64,000 nt of DNA from an uncultured Alphaproteobacteria bacterium (GCA_902562275.1 CACESS010000001.1:1-64000), one strand, 5' to 3'. Counted from the stretch's first letter, positions 1 through 10,465 are shown. Translations and numbers: made by a program. Notes: generated from the letters alone by a model not told the origin.

Positions 1-437
1 TTTATGGAAGTTTAAAATCACTATCTATCAAAGATTTTGAACCATTATTCACTAGCGATAGACTAATTATAAATTTACAATATGGAAATATTGAGAATGA
101 TAAAAAATATTTATCTAGTCAGAATAAATATTTAAAAATATTTGATGATTTAGATTTATTCAATGATGTTGAATCTTGCATGGGTTTGCTAAAAAACTTA
201 GATTTGTTTATAACAGTTAGTAACTCAACTGCTCATTTTGCAGGAGCTCTTGGAATACCTACAATATTAATATGTCCAAAAAAATCATCAACGTATTTCT
301 ATTGGAATACTATTAGTGAATCATCAATATGGTATAAAAATATAAAAGTTTTAGGAATAGAAAGCTCAATAAGTGAAACAATTGAGCAAATAAATAATAT
401 TGTGGAAAAAAATAATGAATTTAGTTTCTCAAATTAA
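1..437 (+). CDS. TPR/glycosyltransferase-type protein, C-terminal part (cut by window start)
   Basis: The frame is open from base 3 to the stop at 435-437, so only the C-terminal ~144 residues are visible. They align closely by eye with the C-terminus of the next gene: both have a 'NLQYG' segment, a 'DLFNDxE' segment, then 'SNSTAHxAGALG' and 'YWN'. The 'SNSTAHxAGALG' stretch resembles the nucleotide-sugar binding loop of glycosyltransferases related to ADP-heptose transferases and TPR-linked O-glycosyltransferases. The substrate is unknown. It overlaps the next gene by about 23 bp, so the two are probably co-translated paralogues from a tandem duplication. Confidence 0.7.
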   Translation, partial: YGSLKSLSIKDFEPLFTSDRLIINLQYGNIENDKKYLSSQNKYLKIFDDLDLFNDVESCMGLLKNLDLFITVSNSTAHFAGALGIPTILICPKKSSTYFYWNTISESSIWYKNIKVLGIESSISETIEQINNIVEKNNEFSFSN

Positions 438-2202
438 TATTATTCTCAAAAGATTTGAAGAGGGTGATAAATTAAAAAGTTACAAAGAGCTTCAAAAAAT
501 TTTTAAAAAAAATAAAGATAATAATTTATTACGTTATAACTTAGCAGTTATTCAGCAAAATCTAAACTTTAATAAAGAAGCCAGAATTAATTATAATCAT
601 TTAATAAAAGTTGAAAAAAATCTAAAAGCAATGATTAATCTTTACAATATGGATATTGTAGAAGCAAATTATTATGAGGCACTAAATACAATTGAAAATA
701 TTCTAAAAATAAAGACAATTGAAAATGTAGAAAAAGACAAATCTTTTGTTCTATACAAATTGAATAGAATTGAAGAAGCAAAAAAAATTTGCATATTTTA
801 TCTTAAAAAAAATAATAAAGACTTAGTTTCTCTTAGTATAATAGGTCAGTGTCTATTTCATGAGGGTAATTATGATGAAGCAATAAAAATATTTGAAAGT
901 ATTTTACAAATGGACTCAAAAAATATCTCAGCATTAAATTCTTTAGCAAGGACATACCATGAAAAACATGAAAAAGTAAAAGCAGAGGAATGTTATTTAA
1001 GAGCATTAAAGATTGACAAGTTATCTTTTGTTTTATTAAATAATATTGCAGGTTTTTATAGAGAAGAATTATCTTATAATAAAGCTATAGATTATTACAA
1101 ACAGGCTCTTTTAGTAAACCCAAATAATGCTTATATCTATAACAATTTGGCAAAAATTTATTTTGATTTAAACGATCATCAAGAAGCTAAGAAAAATAGC
1201 TTTAAAGCCTTAGAAATGAAAAATAATGATGGTGATATTCAAAAAACAATTTCTTTCATTTGTCTAAAGGATCACGATTTTGAAAATGGTTGGAATTACT
1301 TTGATGGAAGATTAGATTTAGAAGATTTTAGAGAGAAAAATAACTATGTTAAAAAATTAAATAGCAAAATATATAGATCAAGTACCCTAAATAATAAAAG
1401 AGGTAAATTTTTAATTGTGCGCGAACAGGGAGTTGGGGATGAAATTCTTTATAGCTCTATGTATGGAGATCTTTTAAATGAAATTGATAATGTAATTATA
1501 GAATGTGATTCTCGTTTGTTAAATCTCTACAAAAGATCATTCCCAAAATATAGTGAAAAATTTGTTAGTCTTGGATCTATTACAAATGATGATGAGAAGT
1601 TTAAAAAAATTAATAATTTAATTTATGCTGGAAGCCTGGGAAGGTATTATCGTAAGAATATTAAAGATTTTAAAAATAATTCGTTTTTAAAAATTGATAA
1701 AAGAAATTTTGAGGATATGCAAAAAAGATTGTCAATTTATAAAAAAAAATACAAAATTGGATTATCATGGAAGAGTTTTAATAATAAATTTGCTACGGAC
1801 AAATCGCTTAACCTCAAAGATTTTAATAAAATTTTCAATCTTAGTAACTGTCATATCTTTAATTTACAATATGGAGATGTAAAAAATGAAATTAATAGTT
1901 TCAATAAAAATGCAAAAAATAAATTACTGGAAATAGAGGGTCTAGATTTGTTCAATGATTTTGAAGGTATTGCTTCGTTATTAAAGTCGCTAGATGTATT
2001 TGTTACAATTAGTAACAGTACTGCCCATCTAGCTGGAGCATTGGGTGTGAAAACAATTTTAATTAAGCCAGAAAATTTTGCTGTTTTTCATTATTGGAAT
2101 CAAAAAACAGATAATACGCCTTGGTATAATTCCGTTAGTTTAGTTGATAAAAAAAACTTTTTAAAAAATTCTAAATTTTTCAATAATATTTTAGGTATTT
2201 GA
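415..2202 (+). CDS. TPR-repeat protein with C-terminal glycosyltransferase-like domain
   Basis: About 595 aa. The N-terminal ~290 residues are a run of tetratricopeptide repeats (for example a segment with 'GNYDEAIKIFESIL' and following 34-residue units with conserved A/Y/P positions). The C-terminal ~300 residues carry a 'REQGVGDEILYSS' segment and a 'SNSTAHLAGALG' segment, typical of TPR proteins fused to a GT9/GT41-like glycosyltransferase. I start it at the ATG at 415; a TTG at 400 is in frame but less likely. A role in glycosylation of surface polysaccharide or protein is inferred from the domains only. It is convergent with the next gene, overlapping by about 12 bp. Confidence 0.7.
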   Translation: MNLVSQINIILKRFEEGDKLKSYKELQKIFKKNKDNNLLRYNLAVIQQNLNFNKEARINYNHLIKVEKNLKAMINLYNMDIVEANYYEALNTIENILKIKTIENVEKDKSFVLYKLNRIEEAKKICIFYLKKNNKDLVSLSIIGQCLFHEGNYDEAIKIFESILQMDSKNISALNSLARTYHEKHEKVKAEECYLRALKIDKLSFVLLNNIAGFYREELSYNKAIDYYKQALLVNPNNAYIYNNLAKIYFDLNDHQEAKKNSFKALEMKNNDGDIQKTISFICLKDHDFENGWNYFDGRLDLEDFREKNNYVKKLNSKIYRSSTLNNKRGKFLIVREQGVGDEILYSSMYGDLLNEIDNVIIECDSRLLNLYKRSFPKYSEKFVSLGSITNDDEKFKKINNLIYAGSLGRYYRKNIKDFKNNSFLKIDKRNFEDMQKRLSIYKKKYKIGLSWKSFNNKFATDKSLNLKDFNKIFNLSNCHIFNLQYGDVKNEINSFNKNAKNKLLEIEGLDLFNDFEGIASLLKSLDVFVTISNSTAHLAGALGVKTILIKPENFAVFHYWNQKTDNTPWYNSVSLVDKKNFLKNSKFFNNILGI

Positions 2203-2892
2203 ATTAAACTTTTTAGAAAGATATTCATCTCTTTCCTTTAGCCATTCATTTGCAAATTCAACATCTTGCCATTCGGAAAACCAAGGTCCGCCTCGTGTAT
2301 AATGAACTGCGTAAGGTTTTTTATTATTATGACCTGAAGTCCAACCCTCTAACCAATTCCATCTTTCATCTAAAGAACCAATTTCATTATCTTTGCACCA
2401 TTTAAATTGATGGAGATATGCTCCAGTTTCATTATTTACTTTTTCAACCGTAAGGTTCTTTGTACTTGGATGAGAGCAATTGTATAAAATAAAACTAGAC
2501 CAATTTTTTCTTGGGTAAATAGTTTGTTTTTGTCCATCCATCTTATGTTTTTCTTTAGGTGTGTAGTCATGTTGAACACAATAAACCGCTTTTGATTCGT
2601 CAAGATTATTTAATAAATTTGAAACATCTCCTAAGAAAATAAAATCACAATCACAAAAAACTGCCCAACCTTGATAATTCATAAGTTTAGGAACTAAAAA
2701 TCTGGAATAGGTGAATTGTGTAGAAGCCAATGGATCAACATTTCTAGTATATAAATTTTTAGCTATAAGTTCGTCTAGTTTTAAAGAAACAACGCTCACA
2801 TCAATACTAGAACGTTTTAAAAGTGAATGTTTACAAACTCTGTAAGCAATATCTTCTTTAGAATCATATCCTATAAAGAAATGTAGTTTCAT
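2191..2892 (-). CDS. Glycosyltransferase, GT8-like or related
   Basis: 233 aa. An N-terminal 'FIGYDSKEDIAYRVC' segment and a 'FCDCDFIFLGD' segment around residues 78-88, which contains a DxD-type motif for metal and nucleotide-sugar binding, mark a GT-A fold glycosyltransferase. A later 'HYTRGGPWF' segment resembles the C-terminal part of such enzymes. No signal peptide or membrane segment is seen, so it should be cytosolic. The sugar and acceptor cannot be told. It lies one base downstream of the HemY-like gene on the same strand, and the TPR/glycosyltransferase genes nearby suggest a small surface-glycan cluster. Confidence 0.65.
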   Translation of the reverse strand: MKLHFFIGYDSKEDIAYRVCKHSLLKRSSIDVSVVSLKLDELIAKNLYTRNVDPLASTQFTYSRFLVPKLMNYQGWAVFCDCDFIFLGDVSNLLNNLDESKAVYCVQHDYTPKEKHKMDGQKQTIYPRKNWSSFILYNCSHPSTKNLTVEKVNNETGAYLHQFKWCKDNEIGSLDERWNWLEGWTSGHNNKKPYAVHYTRGGPWFSEWQDVEFANEWLKERDEYLSKKFNSNT

Positions 2893-2893
2893 A

Positions 2894-4195
2894 TTAATTA
2901 TTATTTTGTCTTAGCATTTTATGAGTTGTCCAAACAAGAGAATTATAATTTCCAGAATTTGATAAAGCACTCCATTCATCTTGAGTTTGATTTGAAATTC
3001 TACAAATCCATGTATCTTCGATACTAGAATTTTCAGCTCTCATGATCCAAGCATCACTTTTCTGTTTATCATTATTTTCTCCGAGCTCTATATCTGACAT
3101 AAAATAACAAATTTCTTTTGATGGATTGACTCCAATCATACCTGATATATTTTTTCTAGCAACATCCCAGTTTGAATTTTTTATAGCAAAATAAATTAAA
3201 AGTTTTTTGGATTCTTCTTCGCTAGCATTATTGTTAATTATTTCATTTATAAATTTTATCTCGGTAAGATCATTATCATTAAGTATTTTTATTATGATAG
3301 AACGAAGCAGAGAGCTTGGATTTAAACTCCAATATTTTTTGATTAATTTTTTAAGGTTTCTTTTATCATTTAAACCAGCAATAATTTCTAGATGAAGCTT
3401 TACATATGGAGGAAAATTTTTTTTCAAATCTAATGCTTTAAAAATATTTTTTAATGAATCCTTAATATCACTATCATATTTTATTTTAGCTATTTCATAA
3501 AATCCTACTGATTTATTTTCATTTAAATCATTTTTGCTTATTATTTTATGTGCAAAAGCTTTATCTGATAATAAAACTATTTGATTCCAGTTTTTTGTTT
3601 TTGCAGCAATAAATATTAGTGTATCATAAAGTTTTTCAATATTTGGATTAATTGAAAATAATTTTTCTCCATATAAGAAGGCATGATGATAATCTTGATT
3701 TCTTAAATTTTGTTCCATTAAACCTCTATATCCAAGTGTTTCGGTTTTTTTTGATTTAATCATATCCTCATAAATATTATTTAATTCTGGAAATTTTTTT
3801 TCAATCTTTAAAACTTCAGCCTTTAGTAACAAAGATAACGATTGATCATCTTTGAGATAACTAACCATTTTTTTATGTGATTTTAAGGCTGTCTTGTTAT
3901 CTTTGTTTGCAACAGCAATCATTGCGTCGACAAAGTGTAAGTAACCTTTTTCAATTTTATTATATTTATTTTTTAAGAAATATTTACCGATTGAAAGTCT
4001 TGATCTAAAAAATAAATAAAACGCCAAATATAATAGAAAAATAAAAGATATAAAAACAACAGAAAATAAATTTGAAGAAAAAGAATATTTTAAATTTCCT
4101 ATATCTAAAGATATAATAAATGGATTGGTAAAAATAAAAGTGAGTGCTATTATTAATATCAGAAACTGCAATACAAAAATTGATAATCTATACAT
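2894..4195 (-). CDS. hemY: HemY-like inner-membrane TPR protein
   Basis: 433 aa. Two hydrophobic segments near residues 5-25 and 40-65 are followed by a helical, TPR-like soluble part, the layout of the HemY N-terminal family. The family is linked by gene order to haem-synthesis genes in proteobacteria, but its biochemical role is unclear. It starts inside the end of the mitofilin-like gene (8-bp overlap), so the two are translationally coupled. In many alphaproteobacteria the order tsaD-hemC-hemD-mitofilin-hemY is found; here hemC and hemD are absent from the locus. Confidence 0.65.
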   Translation of the reverse strand: MYRLSIFVLQFLILIIALTFIFTNPFIISLDIGNLKYSFSSNLFSVVFISFIFLLYLAFYLFFRSRLSIGKYFLKNKYNKIEKGYLHFVDAMIAVANKDNKTALKSHKKMVSYLKDDQSLSLLLKAEVLKIEKKFPELNNIYEDMIKSKKTETLGYRGLMEQNLRNQDYHHAFLYGEKLFSINPNIEKLYDTLIFIAAKTKNWNQIVLLSDKAFAHKIISKNDLNENKSVGFYEIAKIKYDSDIKDSLKNIFKALDLKKNFPPYVKLHLEIIAGLNDKRNLKKLIKKYWSLNPSSLLRSIIIKILNDNDLTEIKFINEIINNNASEEESKKLLIYFAIKNSNWDVARKNISGMIGVNPSKEICYFMSDIELGENNDKQKSDAWIMRAENSSIEDTWICRISNQTQDEWSALSNSGNYNSLVWTTHKMLRQNNN

Positions 4196-5072
4196 TATTT
4201 AATTTTGATATTTCTGTTATAAAAGCATTATAGTTTTTCATTTCATTCAACGATACTTTAAAAAAAACATTATAATTTTCTATCTTACTTATAGTGATAT
4301 AAGCTTTAGTTATGTTTCTATTTTTTATAAAAAATTTAGTTTCCTCTAATATTAAAATATTTTCATCTGAAATAATATTTTCTGAAGATGGAGAAAGATT
4401 TATGTAAGGTAAAAAAATTTTATTAAATAAACTATCGTTATTATTCACAATATTCTTCAAATATAAATTAGCTTCTTCATTAAATTGATCTTCTAAAAAT
4501 GAATGACCTTTGTATTTATTTCTTTTTAGAATTGATAATTTTTCCAAAATTGGGTTTTTATTATTTTGTAAAATTGTTTCAAGATATTTGAGCTCCCTAT
4601 CAAAATCCATATTGTTTTCATATTTAATTTTTATTAACTCAACTAGTTCATTGATAGATTGATTTACTAGCTCAGGATTATTATTAGACTGATCTTCAAT
4701 ATTTTTATTTTTAATAGAGGAAATCTCATAACTAAGAGAATTGAAATTCTTGTTTAATAATTCTATACTTTCATTGATTGACGTCAAATCAACTTTTGAT
4801 TCTTTATTTGAATTTTCTTTAATAATTTTTTCTATATTTGTTAAGGCTGTTTTTGTTTCTAATATTTCTTTAGATATATTTTTTATAAATTTAGAATTAT
4901 CATTAATACTTTCCCTAAGTTCATTTTCTAGTTCAATCTGAAGTTTTGATACTTCATCTTCATTTTGATAATTCGTATAGAGAAGATAAATTAAGAAAAA
5001 AACACATAATAACAGAATAAAACTTAAAGAAAATTTAGAAAAAATATAAAAACTATCAAAAACTTTTTTCAT
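4188..5072 (-). CDS. Mitofilin (Mic60)-like inner-membrane protein
   Basis: 294 aa. There is one transmembrane segment near residues 14-33, then a long charged region predicted to be coiled coil (about residues 35-150), then a helical C-terminal part. This layout and the position between tsaD and hemY match the alphaproteobacterial mitofilin/Mic60-type proteins, which shape the inner membrane. Sequence similarity is weak by eye, so the call rests largely on architecture and gene order. The gene is divergent from tsaD, with about 60 bp between the two starts, which must hold both promoters. Confidence 0.55.
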   Translation of the reverse strand: MKKVFDSFYIFSKFSLSFILLLCVFFLIYLLYTNYQNEDEVSKLQIELENELRESINDNSKFIKNISKEILETKTALTNIEKIIKENSNKESKVDLTSINESIELLNKNFNSLSYEISSIKNKNIEDQSNNNPELVNQSINELVELIKIKYENNMDFDRELKYLETILQNNKNPILEKLSILKRNKYKGHSFLEDQFNEEANLYLKNIVNNNDSLFNKIFLPYINLSPSSENIISDENILILEETKFFIKNRNITKAYITISKIENYNVFFKVSLNEMKNYNAFITEISKLNNV

Positions 5073-5133
5073 GCCTTTTTTTTAGCATTATTAGTTTGTT
5101 GTTTAACAGTGTAAAATACTATACCAAAAAAAT

Positions 5134-6144
5134 ATGCTTGTATTTGCTACAGAAACATCGTGCGACGAAACATCAATATGTCTAATGGAAAACAGCTCTA
5201 TTGTAGAACATATTACTTTTTCTCAGGAAATTCATAAAATACATGGAGGTGTTGTTCCAGAGTTAGCTTCCAGATCACATTTAGAAAAAATTCAAATTAT
5301 GACTAACGAATTGTTTTCTAGAAAAAATATAGATCCAAATGAAATAGATGTATTTTCAGCTACCTGTGGACCAGGTCTTATAGGAAGTTTATTGGTTGGA
5401 TCAACTTTTACAAAATCTTTAGCGATTTCTTTTCAAAAACCATTTATTCCTATCAATCATCTTGAAGGCCATATCCTTTCCACAAGTTTTAATAATGATA
5501 TTAAATTCCCAAGTGTGGTCTTACTTTTAACAGGGGGACATACTCAAGTATACCTTATGAAGGATGAGCACAATATTGAACTATTAGGGCAGAGTGTTGA
5601 TGATGCAATTGGAGAGGCTTTTGATAAAACTGCAAAATTAATAGGTCTATCATATCCAGGTGGTGCTGAGATTGAAAGAGAGGCAGTGAGAGGAGATGAA
5701 AATAGATTTATTTTACCAAAACCTTTAGCAAAAGAAAAAAATTTTAATTTTTCATTTTCTGGGATTAAAACACATATAAATATTTTAACAAAAAAAAATA
5801 AAATTGATAAAAAATTTATTCAAGATTTATCTGCGTCTTTTCAAAAAAATATTTCAGATCTACTAATAGAAAAACTTGAAAGAGGATTAGAAAATCTGAA
5901 ATTATATAAAGTAAATGTTAGATCACTTTCAGTTGTAGGGGGTGTATCTAATAATAAGTATATAAAAAAAAAATTAGAAAATTTTTTTATTAATAAAAAT
6001 ATTGAACTATACTATCCAGTAAAGGAAATGATGATTGATAATGCTGCTATGATTGCGTGGGCATGTATGAAATTTTACAAAAAAGATAGAAATGATTTAT
6101 TTTTTAAACCAATGCCTAGATTAAGAGTAAGAAGTGTATTATAA
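5134..6144 (+). CDS. tsaD: tRNA N6-threonylcarbamoyladenosine transferase TsaD
   Basis: 336 aa, normal for the family. TsaD transfers the threonylcarbamoyl group to A37 of tRNAs that read ANN codons, working with TsaB, TsaC and TsaE in the cytosol. Visible family features: N-terminal 'ETSCDETS' (residues 7-14), the metal-binding 'HLEGH' histidines near residue 110, 'LLTGGHTQ' around 134, the 'DDAIGEAFDKTAKLIGL' segment and the C-terminal 'GGVSNN' and 'DNAAMIAW' segments. The start ATG gives the expected N-terminus. It is divergent from the mitofilin-like gene and followed by the EVE-domain gene. Confidence 0.95.
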   Translation: MLVFATETSCDETSICLMENSSIVEHITFSQEIHKIHGGVVPELASRSHLEKIQIMTNELFSRKNIDPNEIDVFSATCGPGLIGSLLVGSTFTKSLAISFQKPFIPINHLEGHILSTSFNNDIKFPSVVLLLTGGHTQVYLMKDEHNIELLGQSVDDAIGEAFDKTAKLIGLSYPGGAEIEREAVRGDENRFILPKPLAKEKNFNFSFSGIKTHINILTKKNKIDKKFIQDLSASFQKNISDLLIEKLERGLENLKLYKVNVRSLSVVGGVSNNKYIKKKLENFFINKNIELYYPVKEMMIDNAAMIAWACMKFYKKDRNDLFFKPMPRLRVRSVL

Positions 6145-6184
6145 ATTTAATCTTGTAAATAATTTAAACCAAAGAAATATTTAA

Positions 6185-6589
6185 ATGAAATACTGGTTAT
6201 TGAAATCTGAACCTGATGCATGGTCTTGGGATAACCAAGTCAAGGAGGGTGCATCCATGTGGGATGGAGTCCGAAATTATCAAGCTAGAAATAATTTGAA
6301 AGAGATGAAAAAAAATGATTTATGTTTTTTTTATCATTCAGTTACAGAAAGAAGTATTGTTGGTATTGTTAAAGTAGTAAAAGAATATTATCCAGATCCT
6401 ACAGATAAAACAAGCCGTTTTGTTGTAGTTGATGTTAAGGCAACAAAAAAACTAAAAAACCCAGTCTCTCTTGATCAGATAAAAGAAAACAGTAAGTTAA
6501 AAGATATTGCACTTGTTAAACAAAGTAGACTCTCTGTGATGCCTTTAAAAAAAACTGAATGGGAAATAATAATTAAAATGTCAAATTAG
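6185..6589 (+). CDS. EVE-domain protein
   Basis: 134 aa. 'KYWLLKSEPDAWSW' at the N-terminus, then 'WDGVRNYQARNNLK' and 'KNDLCFFYHS', are hallmark segments of the EVE/ASCH-PUA-like fold, a small cytosolic domain that binds modified bases in DNA or RNA. The physiological role in bacteria is not settled. It lies 40 bp after tsaD on the same strand. In many alphaproteobacteria EVE genes sit near tsaD together with gpsA and yciI; those two are missing here, consistent with genome reduction. Confidence 0.85.
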   Translation: MKYWLLKSEPDAWSWDNQVKEGASMWDGVRNYQARNNLKEMKKNDLCFFYHSVTERSIVGIVKVVKEYYPDPTDKTSRFVVVDVKATKKLKNPVSLDQIKENSKLKDIALVKQSRLSVMPLKKTEWEIIIKMSN

Positions 6590-6644
6590 CTTAAAAAAAT
6601 AATTACTTGTTGATATTTAAATAAATTAGAATTACTCTCTTATT

Positions 6645-8567
6645 ATGGAAATTAAAAAAGATTGGCTTGAACATGCAAAGGTTAATGAAGATAAATATTC
6701 TTCAATGTATGATAATTCTCTTCAAAACAATGATAAATTTTGGGCAGATCAAGCACAAAGGGTTGATTGGATCAAAAAATTTACAAAAATAAAAGATATA
6801 AAATATTCTAAAGTTGATGTTAGCATTAAATGGTTTGAAGACGGAAATCTTAATGTGTCTTATAATTGCATAGATAGGCATGCTGAAAATAATCCTGATA
6901 AAGTTGCTATAATTTGGGAAGGTGATGATCCAAATGAAACAAAGAAGATAACCTACAGAGACCTTCTAATAAGTGTATCAAAAACAGCAAATGTACTAAA
7001 AAAAATTGGAGTAAAAAAAGGTGATCGAGTAACAATATACTTAACAATGATACCTGAGTTGGCTTACATTATGTTAGCATGCGCAAGAATTGGAGCAGTT
7101 CACTCAATAATATTTGGAGGCTTTTCTGCAGAGTCAATAGCAGGTAGAATAAAAGATTGTAAATCAGAATATGTAGTAACAGCAGATGAAGGAGTTAGAG
7201 GTGGAAAAACTATTCCTCTGAAATTAACTACGGATAAGGCACTAGAAACATGTCCGGATGTTAAAAAATGTTTAGTTGTTAAAAGAACAAATAAGGAGAT
7301 AGAGCTAAAAAAAGATAGAGATATATTTTATGATGATATTTTAAAAGATGTTGATAGTTTTTGTGAACCAGAAGTCTTAAACGCTGAGGATCCTTTATTT
7401 ATTTTATATACGTCTGGGTCAACTGGTAAGCCTAAAGGCGTAATGCACACAACTGGTGGTTATATAGTATATGCTTCAATGACACATGAATATATTTTTA
7501 ATTACAATGATGGAGATATATATTGGTGCACCGCAGACATTGGCTGGATTACTGGTCACAGCTATATAATTTATGGCCCACTTGCTAATGGTGCTACAAC
7601 TTTAATGTTTGAAGGTGTTCCCAATTATCCTGACTTCTCTAGATTTTGGCAAATAGTTGATAAACATGAAGTAAATATATTTTACACAGCACCTACTGCT
7701 ATTAGAGCTTTAATGAGAGAAGGTGATGATTATGTAAATAAAACTGATAGATCTTCACTAAAACTTTTAGGAACTGTTGGTGAACCTATAAACCCAGAAG
7801 CTTGGAGGTGGTACTATGAAGTACCAGGAAGTTCAAAATGTCCAATTGTTGATACATGGTGGCAAACTGAAACAGGAGGAATATTAATTTCTCCTCAAAC
7901 TGGCGCTATCAAACTGAAACCTGGTTCGGCTTCTAAACCTTTCTTTGGTATTGAGCCTTGTATCGTGGACAAAGAAGGAAATGAATTAGAAGGTGAATGT
8001 GAGGGTATGCTATGCATGAAAAGATCATGGCCTGGTCAAATGAGAACTGTATATGGTGATCATAAAAGGTTTATTGATACTTATTTTTCTCAATTTGATG
8101 GTAAATATTTTACTGGCGACGGATGTAAAAGAGATGAAGACGGATACTATTGGATTACAGGTAGAGTAGATGATGTAATAATTGTATCTGGCCATAATTT
8201 AGGTACTGCTGAGATAGAAAGTGCTTTTGTATCTCATAGGGATGTATCTGAAGCTGCAGTTGTGGGATATCCTCATGACGTTAAAGGCAATGGTTTGTAT
8301 TGTTATGTCTCTCTCAAAGTTGGAGTTGTTTCTTCAGAAAATTTAGTATTAGATTTAAAAAAAACTATTAGAGAAAAAATTGGTCCGATTGCTACACCTG
8401 ACTTTATACATATTACCGCTGGACTCCCAAAGACAAGATCTGGAAAAATTATGAGACGAATTTTAAGAAAAATTGCCTCAAATGATTTCGAAAATTTAGG
8501 AGATACTTCAACATTGGCAGATCCATCTGTTGTAGATAATTTAATTAAAAACAGACAAAATAAATAA
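6645..8567 (+). CDS. acs: Acetyl-CoA synthetase (AMP-forming)
   Basis: 640 aa, full length for the family. It activates acetate to acetyl-CoA through acetyl-AMP in the cytosol. The ATP-binding P-loop-like '[11 protein letters not shown]' lies near residues 253-263, 'WWQTETGG' near 405, and the C-terminal '[11 protein letters not shown]' near 596 holds the lysine that is often acetylated to switch the enzyme off. An N-terminal ACAS segment ('NDKFWADQA') is present. The gene stands alone with its own start; it is convergent with tdk, only a few bases separating the stops. Confidence 0.95.
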   Translation: MEIKKDWLEHAKVNEDKYSSMYDNSLQNNDKFWADQAQRVDWIKKFTKIKDIKYSKVDVSIKWFEDGNLNVSYNCIDRHAENNPDKVAIIWEGDDPNETKKITYRDLLISVSKTANVLKKIGVKKGDRVTIYLTMIPELAYIMLACARIGAVHSIIFGGFSAESIAGRIKDCKSEYVVTADEGVRGGKTIPLKLTTDKALETCPDVKKCLVVKRTNKEIELKKDRDIFYDDILKDVDSFCEPEVLNAEDPLFILYTSGSTGKPKGVMHTTGGYIVYASMTHEYIFNYNDGDIYWCTADIGWITGHSYIIYGPLANGATTLMFEGVPNYPDFSRFWQIVDKHEVNIFYTAPTAIRALMREGDDYVNKTDRSSLKLLGTVGEPINPEAWRWYYEVPGSSKCPIVDTWWQTETGGILISPQTGAIKLKPGSASKPFFGIEPCIVDKEGNELEGECEGMLCMKRSWPGQMRTVYGDHKRFIDTYFSQFDGKYFTGDGCKRDEDGYYWITGRVDDVIIVSGHNLGTAEIESAFVSHRDVSEAAVVGYPHDVKGNGLYCYVSLKVGVVSSENLVLDLKKTIREKIGPIATPDFIHITAGLPKTRSGKIMRRILRKIASNDFENLGDTSTLADPSVVDNLIKNRQNK

Positions 8568-8574
8568 AAACAAG

Positions 8575-9126
8575 CTATCTTGGCTCCCAATGCTTCAAAC
8601 ACCTAGGCTCATAGATATTTGCAGCTCCTACTTGAGTTCTCTCACCGCCTTCTGTTTTTCTATACGTTTTTGTTGCCTCAAGACCACAAACATTGCAAAA
8701 ACCATAAATTTTTACAATTTTATCAGATAGACCTAGAAGCATTGAAGATGTTTCCCATGGCTTCCCTCTTGAGTCTTGATCTAGGCCCGCACAAACAACA
8801 TCTATTCCTTTACTCAAAATTATTTCAACATTATTTAATGTATGCTTTGTATCCATAAACTGAATTTCATCTAAGAATACCATTTCAACTTCACTTTTTT
8901 CAAAATTAAATTTCTTTAATGTAGTAGGCCAATCATTCATAGCATAGCATTCATGGCTCAAATCATTATGAGTAATGATTTTTTCATTTGAATATCTGTC
9001 ATCTAAACTTGGTTTTATTACTATAATTTTTTTGTTTTGGTGCTTAGCCCATAGTATTCTTTTTAATAATTCACTTGTTTTACCCGCAAACATTGCGCCA
9101 ACAATTGTTTCAAGATTACCTCGCAT
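8575..9126 (-). CDS. tdk: Thymidine kinase (type II)
   Basis: 183 aa. It phosphorylates thymidine to dTMP for nucleotide salvage. The Walker A loop is 'GAMFAGKTSE' (residues 10-19), the Walker B-like 'FLDEIQF' holds the catalytic glutamate, 'CAGLDQDSRGKPW' follows, and a zinc-binding site is seen as 'CNVCG' with a later 'PRCLKHW'. It is a single gene on the minus strand, divergent from rsmB. Thymidine salvage suits a nutrient-scavenging marine cell. Confidence 0.93.
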   Translation of the reverse strand: MRGNLETIVGAMFAGKTSELLKRILWAKHQNKKIIVIKPSLDDRYSNEKIITHNDLSHECYAMNDWPTTLKKFNFEKSEVEMVFLDEIQFMDTKHTLNNVEIILSKGIDVVCAGLDQDSRGKPWETSSMLLGLSDKIVKIYGFCNVCGLEATKTYRKTEGGERTQVGAANIYEPRCLKHWEPR

Positions 9127-9196
9127 AACTCAATATATTTTATTTTTGATATTTATTATATAATTAATTTCAATAAATAATAGATTATTTAAAATC

Positions 9197-10465
9197 ATGA
9201 TTAAAGGTGAAAAAGTAAGATTTGATATTCATAATATTTTATTTTCGATCTATAAATTTAATAATACGCTAGAAAGTACATCTATTAAAAAAATAATTGA
9301 TAAACATAAAAAAGAAGATGTATCTTTTATATTTAATGTAACCTTAAATTCTATGAGGCTTCATATACATAGCTTAAAAATATTGAAAAAATATATAAAG
9401 AAAAGATTAAGAGATCATGAGAAAATTTTATTAATCAGTGCTATAACTCAAATTGTATTTTTAGACTTTAAAGAATATGCTGTTATAAACTGTTCAGTTG
9501 AAATTTCAAAAAAACTAAAACTTTATCCAGGATTAATAAATGCTAGTTTGAAAAAGATAGCTAAGAACAAAAAAAAATTAAAAAATATTAAAATTATTTA
9601 TGATGATTTACCAGAATGGTTTAGAAAAAAGACAACCTCTTTAACAATACATGAAAAAAAACAATTCCTTAAAAATTTTTTTAAAGAACCAGATCTTCAT
9701 ATTGTTTTTAAAAATAAAGAAAAATTAAGTGAATTTGATGATGGTTTAATTAAAACGAGCAACAATTCTGGTTTTTTATTAAATAAAAAGGAAATAGAAA
9801 GTAAAAAATCATTTATAAAAGGTGATTGGTGGGTACAAGATTTCTCTTCGTTCTTTCCAATAAATAATATTGAATTTGAAAATCAAGATTTAAAATTACT
9901 GGATGCGTGTGCTGCACCTGGAGGAAAAGCATTCCAGCTCCTATCAAAAAATTTAAATGTTACACTTAATGATAAGAGCAAAAGGAAAATACAAACTCTT
10001 AAGTCTAATTTAAATCGTCTTAAATTTAATCCAAAAGTATTAAATAAAGATTTTTTAAAATTTGATAAAAATGAAAAGTTTGATTTCATTATAATTGATG
10101 CTCCATGTTCGGCTATTGGAACAATAAGGAAAAATCCTGAAATATTTTTTAAAAGTAAGATTCCTGATTTTGATGGGCTTAATAATTTACAACAAAATAT
10201 GTTAGAGAAAGCTGCTCTTTTATTAAATGTAGGTGGAAATATACTTTATATGACTTGTTCTTTTATAAAAAATGAGACTTTAGATCAGATTAATGAGTTC
10301 CTTAAAAAAAATAATAATTTTTTAGTTTCAAATTTTATATCAACAGAAGAAAGTTTCGATTTTTCAAAATTAGTAAAAAACAATCTGATGATTACAATCC
10401 CAGATAAAATATTGAATAATAGTATAGATGGATACTTTGCTGCATATCTTAAAAAAATAAAATGA
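9197..10465 (+). CDS. rsmB: 16S rRNA m5C967 methyltransferase RsmB
   Basis: 422 aa. It methylates C967 of 16S rRNA with S-adenosylmethionine. The N-terminal ~140 residues resemble a NusB-like RNA-binding domain. The methyltransferase part shows motif I 'DACAAPGGKA' near residue 235, the 'DAPCSAIGT' proline-cysteine motif near 300 and the catalytic 'TCSF' cysteine near 354. It overlaps the heparinase-like gene by 4 bp (ATGA). The order rsmB-heparinase-purH is common in alphaproteobacteria. Confidence 0.92.
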   Translation: MIKGEKVRFDIHNILFSIYKFNNTLESTSIKKIIDKHKKEDVSFIFNVTLNSMRLHIHSLKILKKYIKKRLRDHEKILLISAITQIVFLDFKEYAVINCSVEISKKLKLYPGLINASLKKIAKNKKKLKNIKIIYDDLPEWFRKKTTSLTIHEKKQFLKNFFKEPDLHIVFKNKEKLSEFDDGLIKTSNNSGFLLNKKEIESKKSFIKGDWWVQDFSSFFPINNIEFENQDLKLLDACAAPGGKAFQLLSKNLNVTLNDKSKRKIQTLKSNLNRLKFNPKVLNKDFLKFDKNEKFDFIIIDAPCSAIGTIRKNPEIFFKSKIPDFDGLNNLQQNMLEKAALLLNVGGNILYMTCSFIKNETLDQINEFLKKNNNFLVSNFISTEESFDFSKLVKNNLMITIPDKILNNSIDGYFAAYLKKIK

